DNA of 64,000 nucleotides from an uncultured Treponema sp. (GCA_937877535.1 CALFJF010000044.1:1-64000), one strand, 5' to 3'; positions 8,742 through 17,727 are shown, counted from the stretch's first letter. Numbers and translations are program-made. The notes: generated by a model from the sequence alone, not told the origin.

Positions 8742-9448
8742 TTTTCGCTCTCCTTGAGGCAGCCGCCTTTTATTGTGTACGATTTATCGGCAAGCGAAGA
8801 AAGCGAAACATCATGCGTAACAAGAACGAGCGTCTTTTTGTATTTTCGTGCCATAGAAAACAACAACTCGCCGATAAGACGCGCGTTCGCAGGGTCCAAG
8901 TTTCCCGTAGGCTCGTCAGCCAAAATCAACTCTGGAGAGTTTATCAGCGACCGCGCAACCGCAACGCGTTGCCGCTCTCCGCCCGAAAGTTCTCCAGGAA
9001 GATGATTTTCTCGCTCGGAAAGTCCCACGTCAAAAAGCAGTTTTTTTGCCTTTTCTATCGCCTCTTTTTTGGAAACGCCCGCCATATACGCGGGCAAAAA
9101 AACGTTTTCAAGCGCGGTAAAATCTTTTAATAAATAATGAAATTGAAAAATCAGCCCCAAAAATCGCGAGCGATAATCGGAAAGAGCCTTTTCAGAAAGA
9201 GCCGTAACTTCAAACTCGCCCGCACGAACGCTTCCCGCCGACGCAGAATCAAGTCCGCCGAGAATATTCAAAAACGTGCTTTTTCCGCTCCCGCTCGCGC
9301 CCACGATTGAAATCGCGCTTCCCTCAAAAATGTCAAGGTCAAGTCCTTTGAGAATCGTGAGCGATTCGCTTTCCGTTCGGTACGTTTTTTCAAGATTTTT
9401 AATCGAAACGATTTTTTTTCTATTGTCGCTACTATTTTTTTCGTTCAT
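8738..9448 (-). CDS. lolD: Lipoprotein-sorting ABC transporter ATPase
   Basis: This ABC ATPase powers the LolC/LolE permeases. Starting at the ATG at 9448 (MNEKNSSDN, behind AAGGAG), it is 236 residues. Walker A is GASGSGKST (near 48), the signature is LSGGERQRVAVARSL, and Walker B is LILADEPTGNLD followed by the H-loop VTHD. All are intact, so it should hydrolyse ATP. The signature and the LADEPTGNLD sequence place it in the LolD/MacB/FtsE branch. It lies between two FtsX-type permeases: 10 bp after one and overlapping the next by 4 bp. An upstream in-frame start at 9484 lies inside the preceding gene and is not preferred. Confidence 0.93.
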   Translation of the reverse strand: MNEKNSSDNRKKIVSIKNLEKTYRTESESLTILKGLDLDIFEGSAISIVGASGSGKSTFLNILGGLDSASAGSVRAGEFEVTALSEKALSDYRSRFLGLIFQFHYLLKDFTALENVFLPAYMAGVSKKEAIEKAKKLLFDVGLSERENHLPGELSGGERQRVAVARSLINSPELILADEPTGNLDPANARLIGELLFSMARKYKKTLVLVTHDVSLSSLADKSYTIKGGCLKESEK

Positions 9449-9458
9449 AAAAACTCCT

Positions 9459-10745
9459 TTATTCGTCGCGCATAACTTCTGCAACGCGCATATTGAGGAT
9501 TCCGCGACTTGCGGCGTAACTTGCGATTAACGAAGAAAAAATCCCAAATATCGCAACGAGCAAAACTTCTTGCGGAAAAACGCGCGGCGGAATGCTTGCG
9601 TAAACAGAAAACATCGGATTTTCGCTCACCAAAATTGCAGCAGAAGGATTTACGAGAGAAACGGAAAAAAGTTGCGCTCCGTAAGCCACTTTTTGAATTA
9701 TCCGAAAAACGTCTTGCATACGAACGCACAAAAGAAGGCCCAGCGCAACGCCAGGAATCGCGCCGATTGAACCGACAAGAAATCCTTGCGCAACAAAAAT
9801 AGTCTGAATCCGAGAGCGAGTTCCGCCAAACGCCGAAAGAACGCTGATTTCTTCGCGTTTTTCAAAAACCATGCGCCGCATTCCAGAAAAAATGTTCACG
9901 GCAACAACAACAAAAATCAAAAAAACTAAAATCATGAGCATATTTTTTTCAACGCGCAACGCTCCAAAAAAAGAACGATTAAAATGTTTCCAAGATTCCG
10001 CCTTGCAATGAGGAAATGCCGCCAAGATTTGACTAACGACTTTTTTATCATCTTCCGTGTTTGGAAGTTTTATTCCCCAAATTCGCTCGGAAGAAGAGCC
10101 AAAATAGTTTTCGCCAGTTTCAATGCTTACAAAAGAATACGCGGCATTTATGTCAGCATATCCTGTTCTAAAAATCCCCGAAACCGTAAGGAGTCGTTCA
10201 GAGGAAATCAAATCCACGTCCGCGCCGCCTGAAAGCGCAAAAAGATTCACGGTTGAACCGACTCGAACGCCAAGCCTCCGCGCAAGATTTTCTCCAAGAA
10301 TCACAGAATTTGGAGCAGAAATGTCGAGTTTTCCGCTCCAAAGGCGCATTTCGCGGGCAAAACCAGCGTCGTTTTCAAAAACGTCTTTCGGAAGAGCGCG
10401 AACGATTGCCGCCGATTGCTTTTCAAGCCTGCCTACAACAAGGCTTTGCGCTTCAAAAAACGGAGTCGCAGACGCAATTTCAGGATTTTTTTTGCAAAAA
10501 TCCAAAAATCGCGTTTCGTCGCTCTCTAAAAGTCCCGAAACGCGAACGTGATAAGAACTCACTTCCATAATCGAGTCGATAAAACTCATCTGAAAACCGT
10601 TCATAACGCTCAAAACCGTGATTAACGTCATAACGCCAAAGCAAATGCCAAGCGAAGCCAAAAACGTTGTAACCGCACTGCGCCCGTGCCTGTCAACGCG
10701 AGAAAAACGCCTTGAAACAAATAAAATCCAGCCGTTGCCTTTCAT
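9459..10745 (-). CDS. lolC: Lipoprotein-sorting ABC transporter permease (LolC/LolE family)
   Basis: This is the upstream FtsX/LolC-type permease of the Lol operon, 428 residues. The N-terminus ends a cytoplasmic segment with helix TFLASLGICFGVMTLITVLS, followed by the periplasmic domain (about 60-270). The FtsX core follows with MLMILVFLIFVVVAVNIFS, the coupling helix EKREEISVLSAFGGTRSRI and two further helices. The sequence NGFQMSFIDSIMEVSSYHV after the first helix is typical of LolC/LolE, which helps separate it from MacB. It lies 41 bp downstream of a secreted-protein gene and 10 bp upstream of lolD, so it probably opens the Lol operon or continues the ftsY transcript. Confidence 0.87.
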   Translation of the reverse strand: MKGNGWILFVSRRFSRVDRHGRSAVTTFLASLGICFGVMTLITVLSVMNGFQMSFIDSIMEVSSYHVRVSGLLESDETRFLDFCKKNPEIASATPFFEAQSLVVGRLEKQSAAIVRALPKDVFENDAGFAREMRLWSGKLDISAPNSVILGENLARRLGVRVGSTVNLFALSGGADVDLISSERLLTVSGIFRTGYADINAAYSFVSIETGENYFGSSSERIWGIKLPNTEDDKKVVSQILAAFPHCKAESWKHFNRSFFGALRVEKNMLMILVFLIFVVVAVNIFSGMRRMVFEKREEISVLSAFGGTRSRIQTIFVAQGFLVGSIGAIPGVALGLLLCVRMQDVFRIIQKVAYGAQLFSVSLVNPSAAILVSENPMFSVYASIPPRVFPQEVLLVAIFGIFSSLIASYAASRGILNMRVAEVMRDE

Positions 10746-10785
10746 AGTTCTCCTTGCACTTTTGAGCCAAAACGCTCTTTTTTCG

Positions 10786-11994
10786 TCAAAATGGCTTTGG
10801 AAACGGAGGCGCTTTCACGGAGTCGTCGTCTGTGAAAAGTTCATTCATTCCGCCGTCTTCCGTCATCTTTTTTGACGAACTCGATTCTTCAGAAAAAATC
10901 CTGTGCCGCACTTCCATTTCCCCAAACAACACGGATTCTTCGATTTTGATTCCGTCTTCGTAAAGCGCGACAACGGAAAAGCCGTTGTCAAAAAACGTTG
11001 TTTCCGTCCAATTTTTTTCAGCCGTGTACGCGCGGTTTTGCCTTAAAACGTCGTTTTCAAAAAACCGAAAATCAGGCTCTTCGCTCGTTTGCGTAAACGT
11101 ATATTCGTAGCGGATTTTTTCGCTTTCCCCGTCCAAAAAAGTCGTCCGCTCGTCAAAAATCGTGCGCCCGTCTTCGTCGTATTTTCGCTCGCGTTTTTTT
11201 ACCGCCGTTTTTTCGCCCTCGTCGCCAAGCACAAATTCTTCGATTAAAATCGGAAGTGCCGAAGGCGAAAAGCACGTTTCGATTCTTGTTTTTCCTTTTT
11301 CTTCGATGCTTTTTATAGGTCCTGCCGTTTCGCCGTTTTCATTATAAAAATATGTTCTACTCGAAGAAAGCAAAAGCGAGCGCGAATCCGAAGCGAGGGA
11401 AAAAATTTCTGTTGATAAAAGACGCTTTTTTGAATCAAACGAGCGTCTTTTTACGCGCTCTTTGTAAACGGAAACCAAAATCACGTTTTCGCCGTCAGCA
11501 GAAACGCTAAAAGACGATTGCTCTTCTCCGTAAGAAAAACGCCGAATTTCTCCGCGCGAATCTAAAAAAGAAATCATTTTTTCACCGTATTCGTCCTCTT
11601 CTCCGCCCAAAATGCCCGATTCGTCTTTGTCATCAAGCGCAGAAATAAACGCGATTGCTTCCAAAAAATCGCCGTCGTCTTCGATTTTTCCGATTTCCTC
11701 GTTTGAATCAATTTGAGGAAACGACATTTTTGGAATTTTGAACGAAAAATCGAATCGCTCTAAAACGTTTTGCTTCAAAAACTCATCGTCGCGCACCGTA
11801 AAAAAGGCAAATTTTTTTGATTTTTGCGATTCGACGATTCCGCTCCGAATCGAGTGAAAAAAATCGGCATTTTTTGAAACAAAAAAGGCGCGAGCCTCAA
11901 AAAACGAAATCGAAAAAAGAAATCCTTTTGCAAAAACAAAAATCAAAACCGCAAAAAAAGCGCGAAAAAAAGTTCCGCCCATTTTTTGATTCAA
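10786..11994 (-). CDS. Secreted protein of unknown function
   Basis: I do not recognise this protein of about 400 residues. A signal peptide (TFFRAFFAVLIFVFAKGFLF) precedes an acidic, strand-rich body with several lines of the type YFYNENGETAG, KYDEDGRTIFDERTTFLDG, and FFDNGFSVVALYEDG. These recall the DxxG-x-hydrophobic pattern of YwqK/MORN-like repeats, but the match is weak. The listed start is a TTG at 11994 whose last two bases overlap the ftsY stop (TTGA). An ATG at 11982 is an alternative and gives a cleaner signal peptide. The coupling to ftsY fits a protein exported through the SRP route. Confidence 0.6.
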   Translation of the reverse strand: MNQKMGGTFFRAFFAVLIFVFAKGFLFSISFFEARAFFVSKNADFFHSIRSGIVESQKSKKFAFFTVRDDEFLKQNVLERFDFSFKIPKMSFPQIDSNEEIGKIEDDGDFLEAIAFISALDDKDESGILGGEEDEYGEKMISFLDSRGEIRRFSYGEEQSSFSVSADGENVILVSVYKERVKRRSFDSKKRLLSTEIFSLASDSRSLLLSSSRTYFYNENGETAGPIKSIEEKGKTRIETCFSPSALPILIEEFVLGDEGEKTAVKKRERKYDEDGRTIFDERTTFLDGESEKIRYEYTFTQTSEEPDFRFFENDVLRQNRAYTAEKNWTETTFFDNGFSVVALYEDGIKIEESVLFGEMEVRHRIFSEESSSSKKMTEDGGMNELFTDDDSVKAPPFPKPF

Positions 11995-12872
11995 AGCCCC
12001 ACAAACGAACGCGAAAAAGAAACGGGGTCAAACGGAGCGATGTTTTCGTAGCCTTCGCCTGTGCAAATGTATGCCACGGGAATTCCCAATTCGCGTCCGA
12101 TTGCAAAAGCCACGCCGCCTTTCGCGCTCGAATCGCATTTTGTAAGAATAATCGCGTCAACTCCAACGCTTTCCAAAAAAACCTCCGCCTGACGAAGCGC
12201 GTTTTGCCCCGTCGTGGAGTCGATTACGAGGAGTTTTTTATAATGATTCGCGTCCGCTTTGCTTTGCGCGATTTTGTCGATTTTTTGAAGTTCACGAACG
12301 AGATTTTCCTTATTGTGCAATCGCCCTGCCGTGTCCGCAATGACGAGCGGGATTTTTGCCGCCCGCGCTGAATCTGCCGCATCAAAAACAACCGCGCCTG
12401 GGTCGCTTCCGTGCTGGTGCGAAATCACGCGGATTCCCAGATTTTTGCCGTGTTTTTCAAGTTGCTCTTCGGCGGCGGCGCGAAACGTGTCGCTTGCGGC
12501 AAGAACTACAGGAAATCCCGATTTTTTGTACAGATTTGCAAGTTTTGCCGCCGTTGTCGTTTTTCCAACGCCGTTCACGCCAAGAAGCAAAAATACGCTC
12601 AATGAATTTTGCTCTAAAGTCAAATCCGCTTTTTTCAAAAAAGAGCAAAGCATTTCTGAAAGAAGCGCGCGAACGTCGTATTCCGAGTTGATTTTTTTCT
12701 CTTTGCACGATTTTTTGAGCGAATCGGAAATCGTCATCGCGTTTTTTGCTCCAACGTCGCCTTCAATCAAAGCGTCCGTCAATTCGTCAAAAAACTCATC
12801 GGAGATTTCAGACGAGCGCGAAAAAGAACTAAAAAGTCCTTTGATTTTTTGAGCAAATGAAAATTTTGCCAT
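11991..12872 (-). CDS. ftsY: Signal recognition particle receptor FtsY
   Basis: This SRP-family GTPase docks ribosome-SRP complexes at the membrane. From the ATG at 12872 (MAKFSF, behind GGAG) it is 293 residues, a short FtsY without the long acidic N-terminal domain. The N domain (about 1-90) is followed by the G domain: G1 GVNGVGKTTTAAKLA, the FtsY/Ffh insertion AASDTFRAAAEEQL, G3 DTAGR, and G4 TKCD. The C-terminal GEGYENIAPFDPVSFS matches the family end. The SRP RNA gene is at 21.5 kb in this window. It is followed by a TTG-coupled secreted-protein gene. Confidence 0.95.
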   Translation of the reverse strand: MAKFSFAQKIKGLFSSFSRSSEISDEFFDELTDALIEGDVGAKNAMTISDSLKKSCKEKKINSEYDVRALLSEMLCSFLKKADLTLEQNSLSVFLLLGVNGVGKTTTAAKLANLYKKSGFPVVLAASDTFRAAAEEQLEKHGKNLGIRVISHQHGSDPGAVVFDAADSARAAKIPLVIADTAGRLHNKENLVRELQKIDKIAQSKADANHYKKLLVIDSTTGQNALRQAEVFLESVGVDAIILTKCDSSAKGGVAFAIGRELGIPVAYICTGEGYENIAPFDPVSFSRSFVGL

Positions 12873-12944
12873 TTTTTCTCCATACATAATTTCAAAAATA
12901 AAAAATCGCTTTTTGGAAAATTTTGGAGCAAAACGATTGGAGCG

Positions 12945-14636
12945 TCAATCTGTTTGCTCTAAACTCGATTTTCCGTCCACGATTTCGTTCATTGGAAGCA
13001 AAAATGCTTCGTCAAGTGGCGTTTTTGCCTTTGGTGGAGTCGAATCAAGGCTCGCCTCCGCAGGAAGCACGCGATTTGCCGCCCAAAGATAGCGCACCAG
13101 TTCAAACGCAAACCAGCCCGCAAAAACGAGCGTTATCGTTTGGGTGAGATTTGCGCGGTCTTGCCATTTTTTTGCGTATTCGTAAGATGCGCGATTTTGC
13201 GAATACGCCTTGTTTGCCGCCGTAAACTCTCCCAAACTGTAAAACGTAAACGGAAGCGAACAAATAAGCACACTGTAAGAAAGATACAGCGCGCGCCGTC
13301 GTTTGTCGATATTTGCCGCGCGGTCAAACGGCTTTGCGCCCACTTTCCATTGCTCGCCGTCGATTGCGTTTTGTGCCGCAAGCCGAACGAATGCCCGCTC
13401 CCCGCTTTTGGAATCTTCAAAAATCGCAAGAATCGGCTTTCCGTTCACGCTCAAGTGCGCCCAGCCGTCATCAACGTTATTGGGACTTGAGTCGATTCCG
13501 TTCGCGCTAAAAATGCCTGGCAAAAAAGATTTTTGCCGAATCTTCACTTTTCCCGAAACGCTCGGAAAAAGTCGCGCTTTTACCAAAAATCGATTTTCGC
13601 CCGTAAACGAATACGTTGTGGAAACGCTTTCAAATCCTGCCGCTTCAACGCTCACCGTATGGATTCCCGCGTCAAGAAGCACTCGCTCGCTTGCGTCTGG
13701 ACTAACAATGCCGTCAATCATCACGCGCGGATTTTGAATTTTCTCGTCGGAAGACGAGCGAATGTCAAACTCAATAGAAACGGGAAGACTGTTCGCAATT
13801 TTTGGCACAAGATTCCGAACGACTCTCCGCGCAAGCGACACAAGGTCGCCCACGTTTCCAACGTCTGAAACAACGCCAAAACTCTTTGCCCCAGGATAAA
13901 CCGTCAACTCCGCAGAAACGCCAACGTAATCACCGTAAAACGAAAGCGAGCCAGAAATAATCCCGTTGATTTTTGCCGAAGAAACTTCTTTTTGAAAAAA
14001 ACGCGAAGTCCGCCCTTCTGCCACCGCCTCTTTTGACGGAGAAAAGAGAGAAGCGGCATCGTCTTTGTAAAGACGCACGTTTTCTTGAACGATTTTTTGC
14101 GTTTCCTCGTCTTTGTGAAAAAACGGAAACGGCAAAAACGCGCCAAGCCGCTCAAGCGTACCGCGTTTTGCGCCCTGTTCTTTTTTTTCGCCTTCAAGAG
14201 CGTATTTTTTCTTTTCTTCCTCCTCTTTTTTTAGATTTTCTTCGATTTGAATTTGAATTTCTGCGATTTTTTTGTCCGCACTCACAATCGCTTTTTCAAG
14301 TTCACGCGGCTTTTTTTTCTCAATAACGAGCGAATCGCGCACTTTCACTTCCTTTGAAAGTTGCAAAAAAAGCGAAAGTCGCTCCGTTTGAAGCGAAAAC
14401 AGCGCGCGGTCGAGCAATTCGCTTTTTGGAATGACGCGCTCCCGCTCCAAAGAAAGTTGCTCCAAAATCAACTGCGGCAACAGTTCCGCGCTTTTCTTTG
14501 CACTTTCGCTGCTTCCTCGCTGCGCAAGCGAAAACGCCTCCGCCGAAAGAATCCAGTCGTCGCTTTGAGCAAAAGTTAAAATCAGTGCAAAAAAAAGCAA
14601 AAAAACGCTTCCCTTTTTACAAATCGTCATTCTCAT
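12945..14636 (-). CDS. PEGA-like envelope protein with coiled coil
   Basis: This is a protein of 563 residues of unknown role. The signal peptide (KKGSVFLLFFALILTFAQS) is followed by a charged coiled coil at about 110-190 (EKAIVSADKKIAEIQIQIEE, then KKEEEEKKKYALEGEKKEQG). A PEGA-like beta domain lies near 330-400 (VMIDGIVSPDASERVLLDAG, then IHTVSVEAAGFESV). Two membrane-type helices are near the C-terminus (LYLSYSVLICSLPFTFYSLG and LVFAGWFAFELVRYLWAA). The likely start is the ATG at 14636, six bases before a second ATG; both lie inside the last codons of prfB, so the genes overlap by 20 bp. Upstream frame extension would only antisense the overlap and is rejected. PEGA domains usually tether surface-layer or cell-wall proteins. 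Confidence 0.65.
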   Translation of the reverse strand: MRMTICKKGSVFLLFFALILTFAQSDDWILSAEAFSLAQRGSSESAKKSAELLPQLILEQLSLERERVIPKSELLDRALFSLQTERLSLFLQLSKEVKVRDSLVIEKKKPRELEKAIVSADKKIAEIQIQIEENLKKEEEEKKKYALEGEKKEQGAKRGTLERLGAFLPFPFFHKDEETQKIVQENVRLYKDDAASLFSPSKEAVAEGRTSRFFQKEVSSAKINGIISGSLSFYGDYVGVSAELTVYPGAKSFGVVSDVGNVGDLVSLARRVVRNLVPKIANSLPVSIEFDIRSSSDEKIQNPRVMIDGIVSPDASERVLLDAGIHTVSVEAAGFESVSTTYSFTGENRFLVKARLFPSVSGKVKIRQKSFLPGIFSANGIDSSPNNVDDGWAHLSVNGKPILAIFEDSKSGERAFVRLAAQNAIDGEQWKVGAKPFDRAANIDKRRRALYLSYSVLICSLPFTFYSLGEFTAANKAYSQNRASYEYAKKWQDRANLTQTITLVFAGWFAFELVRYLWAANRVLPAEASLDSTPPKAKTPLDEAFLLPMNEIVDGKSSLEQTD

Positions 14637-15748
14637 CGTCGCCGAGCGGGATTCCCTTCCACTGCGCTTGCAAAAACGAGTCGATGAACTGGTCGATGTC
14701 GCCGTCCATGACCGACTGGATGTCGCCCACGGAGAATTTGGTGCGGTTATCCTTGACCATCGTGTACGGCTGGAACACATACGAGCGGATTTGGTTGCCC
14801 CAGGAGATGTCCTTCTTCTCCGCGCCGAACTTCGCCGTCTCCTTCTGCCGCTCCTCCTCGTAGTGCGCGTAGAGCTTTGCGCGGAGGAGGTTCATGCACG
14901 TCTGGCGGTTCATGATTTGGCTCCGCTCGCTGTCGCACTGCACGACGATTCCCGTGGGAAGGTGCGTGAAGCGAACGGCCGAGTCCGTCTTGTTCACGTG
15001 CTGGCCGCCCTTTCCGCCCGAGCGGTACGTGTCAACGCGCAAGTCCTCGGGGCGGATGTTCACCTCAATCGTGTCGTCCAAAATGGGGAACACGAACACG
15101 GACGAGAACGACGTGTGCCGCCGCGCGTTCGCGTCGAACGGGCTGATTCTCACCAAGCGGTGCACGCCCGCCTCGCCTTTCAAATGCCCGTAGACGTAAT
15201 CGCCCTCAATCTGAATCGTGGTGGACTTGATTCCGCCCTCGTCCTCCTGCAAATCGACGGTCTGCAGTTTGTAGCCGTGCCGCTCCGCCCAGCGGATGTA
15301 CATACGCGAGAGCATATACGCCCAGTCGCACGCCTCCGTGCCGCCCGCGCCCGAGTGAATCGTGAGGAAGCAGCCGTTCTTGTCCGCCTCGCCCGAAAGC
15401 AGGTTCAAGATGCTCTGCTCCTCGAACTTCTTCTGCGCCTCGGAAAGCTGCGCCCGCAGTTCGTCCTCAACGGAATCGTCTCCGCCGTCGATTCCAAGCT
15501 CGTAGAGCGTCTCAAGGTCGTCCGCCTCGCGCAAGAGTTCTTTCCACGGCTCGATTCTGCCTTTCAAGAGCTTCAGGTCGTTCATCACCTTCTGCGCTTT
15601 CTGCGCGTCGTCCCAAAAATTCGGCGCGAGCGTGAGCGATTCGGTTTCTTTTATCTTTTTTTCGATTGCGTCCGGGTCAAAGACGCCCCCAAACGTTCAT
15701 GATGTCTTCTTTGAGCGTGGAAATCGGTTCTTTCAATTCTTCAAGCAT
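14617..15748 (-). CDS. prfB: Peptide chain release factor 2, made by programmed +1 frameshift
   Basis: RF2 terminates translation at UGA and UAA. The gene starts at the ATG at 15748 (MLEELKEPIS) behind GGAGGAAAA. Codon 24 is an in-frame TGA, and the rest of the protein is in the +1 frame (DPDAIEKKIKETE onward), giving about 376 residues. In the second part the stop-codon recognition tripeptide SPF (RISPFDANARRH) and the catalytic GGQ (KGGQHVNKTDSAVRF) are both present. The frameshift site is CTT TGA C with a GGGGG Shine-Dalgarno-like tract three bases upstream, the same layout as the classical bacterial prfB site. Codon use is strongly G/C-ending, suggesting high expression. Confidence 0.96.
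15676..15690 (-). promoter_or_regulatory. prfB programmed +1 frameshift signal
   Basis: On the minus strand the sequence reads GGGGG CGT CTT TGA C. Low RF2 slows termination at TGA. The CTT-decoding tRNA then slips by one base, helped by the GGGGG tract pairing with the anti-Shine-Dalgarno. This is autoregulation of RF2 level. Confidence 0.95.
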
Positions 15749-15785
15749 TTTTTTTCCTCCATTGATTTTTGATTTTTCAAAAGCG

Positions 15786-16079
15786 TTATGTCGCGCTTTT
15801 TTGTTCGCTCGTTCCGAGAACGCATCGCCGCCATTTTTTGTGGTGCAACTCGGTGATTGCAAACGCATTGTTGACTGGAAATTGATACATTCTGATTTTA
15901 TCATAATAATCAGTTACATTATCTATTTCTCGCTTTAATGTAGCAAGTTGCTGTTCATTCAAACTCATGCACTCCCAGCAGGCGCGTTGAATTTTCTTAA
16001 AACAGTACCTCGCAAGAATTGTTGCAAGTGCTTTTGCGGATTCAACTCCGCTTGGGTCTAAAACTACCGATACAAACAT
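15786..16079 (-). CDS. Orphan Cas2-like protein
   Basis: This 97-residue protein has the Cas2/VapD-type ferredoxin layout: strand MFVSVVLDPSG with Asp at position 8, helix SAKALATILARYCFKKIQRA, a WEC strand, helix NEQQLATLKREI, and a second core strand KIRMYQFPV. Cas2 is the structural partner of Cas1 in spacer acquisition, and some family members are nucleases. No cas1, no other cas gene and no CRISPR array occur in this window, so a CRISPR role is not supported here; a VapD-like RNase or other nucleic-acid role is an alternative. It has no Shine-Dalgarno sequence. A promoter at 16086-16114 predicts transcription starting at or next to the ATG. It is 37 bp upstream of prfB in the same direction. 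Confidence 0.6.
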   Translation of the reverse strand: MFVSVVLDPSGVESAKALATILARYCFKKIQRACWECMSLNEQQLATLKREIDNVTDYYDKIRMYQFPVNNAFAITELHHKKWRRCVLGTSEQKSAT

Positions 16080-16085
16080 TTGTAT

Positions 16086-16114
16086 AGAATATTCAATTTT
16101 TCGCGCCTTGTCAA
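16086..16114 (-). promoter_or_regulatory. Promoter of the Cas2-like gene, predicted leaderless
   Basis: On the minus strand, TTGACA (16109-16114), a 17-bp spacer and TATTCT (16086-16091) form a near-consensus sigma-70 promoter. The ATG at 16079 begins 7 bases after the -10 box, where the transcript should start. Confidence 0.65.
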
Positions 16115-16143
16115 ACGGTCATTTTTGGTGCATTATTTTTGTC

Positions 16144-17028
16144 ATGCGTCAAAAACTATTCGCGCTTTTCGCGTTTTTCTCGATTTTTCTCTGCGCTCAC
16201 GCATTTTCTCAAAGTTCGCGCACCGTTTGCGCAAAAATTCACGCGGAGCAGATTTCGCTCAATACAATTCGGTTGACCTGGAACATCGAAAGGACGCAAG
16301 GAGTTCGCTCGCTGCTCATTTTTCGCGACGAGCGACCGATTGAATCACGTTCGCTCAAAAATCTCGAACCAATCGCAGAGATTTCTCCGTCGGCGACGGC
16401 GTACACGGACACCGTTCAATTTTACGGATTTTATTGCTATTGTGTTGCCGCACGATTTTCGGACGGTGAAATAGAACGGATAATTCTTCCTGCCATAAAC
16501 GCAAGCGCAAGCGGAGTGAGAATCGCACGGGAAGAAAAAATCGAACGCGAAAATGAAGAGCCGCGATTGTATCCTGAAGGAACGCTTCGAGAGCAACCGC
16601 TTCCAAGAATCGCGATGTTTGAAAGAGAGCCAGAACGACGAAAATCAATCGGAGAAGACGCACGGACTTCGGCAAAAGAACTTTCCGCTCCGCCTCCAGC
16701 AAGAAAAAAACTCGCACCGTACATTTTTGAAGAAGATTTAATTGAGTCAAAAAGCGGAGATGATTATGTGCTTTTTCAGATTCTCAAAACGAGTTTTATA
16801 AGAAAGCGTTATCAAGAATCGGCAGAAAAACTCCGCGATTTTTTGCGAGTAAATCGAGGCGAAAACGCCACAAACCGAGCAACGTTTTATCTTGCAGAAT
16901 CTTATCATTTTTTGGGAAATCAAAAGCAAGCGATTTCGTGTTTTGTAAAAACAGCAGACGCTTATCCTGCCTTGTCTCGAAAATGGATTGACGAAAGTCT
17001 TGACGAATATTCGATTCCAGAAGAATAA
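16144..17028 (+). CDS. Secreted protein with fibronectin-III-like and TPR-like parts
   Basis: Starting at the ATG at 16144 (MRQKLFALFAFFSIFL), the 294-residue protein has a signal peptide cut near HAFS. Residues about 30-115 look like a fibronectin type III domain (SLNTIRLTWNIERTQGVRSL, then ITAYTDTVQFYGFYCYCVAA type strands). A charged Pro-rich linker follows. The C-terminal 90 residues are helical and TPR-like (RYQESAEKLRDFLRVNRGE, then TFYLAESYHFLGNQKQAISC, then FVKTADAYP). This resembles treponemal periplasmic or outer-membrane proteins that present a tetratricopeptide scaffold. It is divergent from the Cas2-like gene. No strong ribosome-binding site is visible before either candidate start. 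Confidence 0.65.
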   Translation: MRQKLFALFAFFSIFLCAHAFSQSSRTVCAKIHAEQISLNTIRLTWNIERTQGVRSLLIFRDERPIESRSLKNLEPIAEISPSATAYTDTVQFYGFYCYCVAARFSDGEIERIILPAINASASGVRIAREEKIERENEEPRLYPEGTLREQPLPRIAMFEREPERRKSIGEDARTSAKELSAPPPARKKLAPYIFEEDLIESKSGDDYVLFQILKTSFIRKRYQESAEKLRDFLRVNRGENATNRATFYLAESYHFLGNQKQAISCFVKTADAYPALSRKWIDESLDEYSIPEE

Positions 17029-17088
17029 ACGGCGGAATAAAAAAGTCGCTTTTTCACTCCGCCGCAATTTTTTTGTTGTTGAAAAAAT

Positions 17089-17526
17089 TTATTTTGACTC
17101 GCCTTTTCCCACCAAACACATCCATTCTGCCTGAGCGCAGAGCGTGTCGCCTACATACGCCTTGCCTTCTTGCACGACCATGTTTTTGGTGCAGCGTTTG
17201 TTGGTCACTTCCATGCGCACATTGTCGCCGGGGCGCACTTGGTGCTTAAACTTTACGTTGTTCACGGTAGCAAGGAAGAACAGGCTTCCTTCGTCAAACT
17301 TTTTCTGCAAGGAAAGTGCCGCGCCACCGCCCTGCGCCATCGTTTCGATCAAGATAACGCCGGGTACAACCGGGTATTCGGGAAAATGCCCCGTAAAGAA
17401 AAAGTCTTCGTCCGTAAATTTCCGATGGCACACGCACCCGTTGTCGTCATACGAATCAATCGAATCCACAAACAAAAACGGCTTCCGATGCGGGAGTAAC
17501 GATTCAATATCAGTAAATTTTTCCAT
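17089..17526 (-). CDS. fabZ: 3-hydroxyacyl-ACP dehydratase FabZ
   Basis: It dehydrates 3-hydroxyacyl-ACP in type II fatty-acid synthesis. It is a hot-dog fold of 145 residues with the full motif GHFPEYPVVPGVILIETMAQ, which holds the catalytic His and Glu. The N-terminal LLPHRKPFLFVD is also typical. Of two adjacent ATGs (17532 and 17526) the second is preferred, because the GAGGAG site is 7 bases from it and only one base from the first. It lies downstream of fabF with 201 bp between, filled by inverted repeats; whether the two are co-transcribed is unclear. Confidence 0.94.
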   Translation of the reverse strand: MEKFTDIESLLPHRKPFLFVDSIDSYDDNGCVCHRKFTDEDFFFTGHFPEYPVVPGVILIETMAQGGGAALSLQKKFDEGSLFFLATVNNVKFKHQVRPGDNVRMEVTNKRCTKNMVVQEGKAYVGDTLCAQAEWMCLVGKGESK

Positions 17527-17547
17527 AATCATGCTCCTCGTTTTTAT

Positions 17548-17726
17548 CCACAGATTACACAGATGAACACAGATTATACTCTTGCAAAATCGCGCTTCTT
17601 TAGTATCATCAAATTCTCTGTAAAAATGAACCCAATCTATAGTTTTCGTTCCTACTCAAACTTGATGATAATCTTATGAATCTGTTTTTACAAAACGCTC
17701 ATCTGTGCAATCTGTGTAATCTGTGG
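17548..17726. repeat. Inverted copies of a dispersed CCACAGATTACACAGAT repeat
   Basis: The 17-bp arm CCACAGATTACACAGAT (17548-17564) recurs exactly in inverse orientation at 17710-17726 and lies on both sides of the fabZ-fabF gap. Each arm continues into degenerate CACAGAT units (for example GAACACAGATT after the first). A further related piece, ATCCACAGATT, is at 1803-1813. This family of CACAGATT repeats is common in bacterial intergenic DNA. Confidence 0.8.
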
Positions 17727-17727
17727 T

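Noticed and set aside
14668..15702. Long open frame opposite prfB (344 codons, plus strand)
   Set aside because: It is a shadow frame: prfB on the other strand is a complete release factor with conserved motifs, and the plus-strand translation is Arg/Leu/Val-rich without family resemblance.
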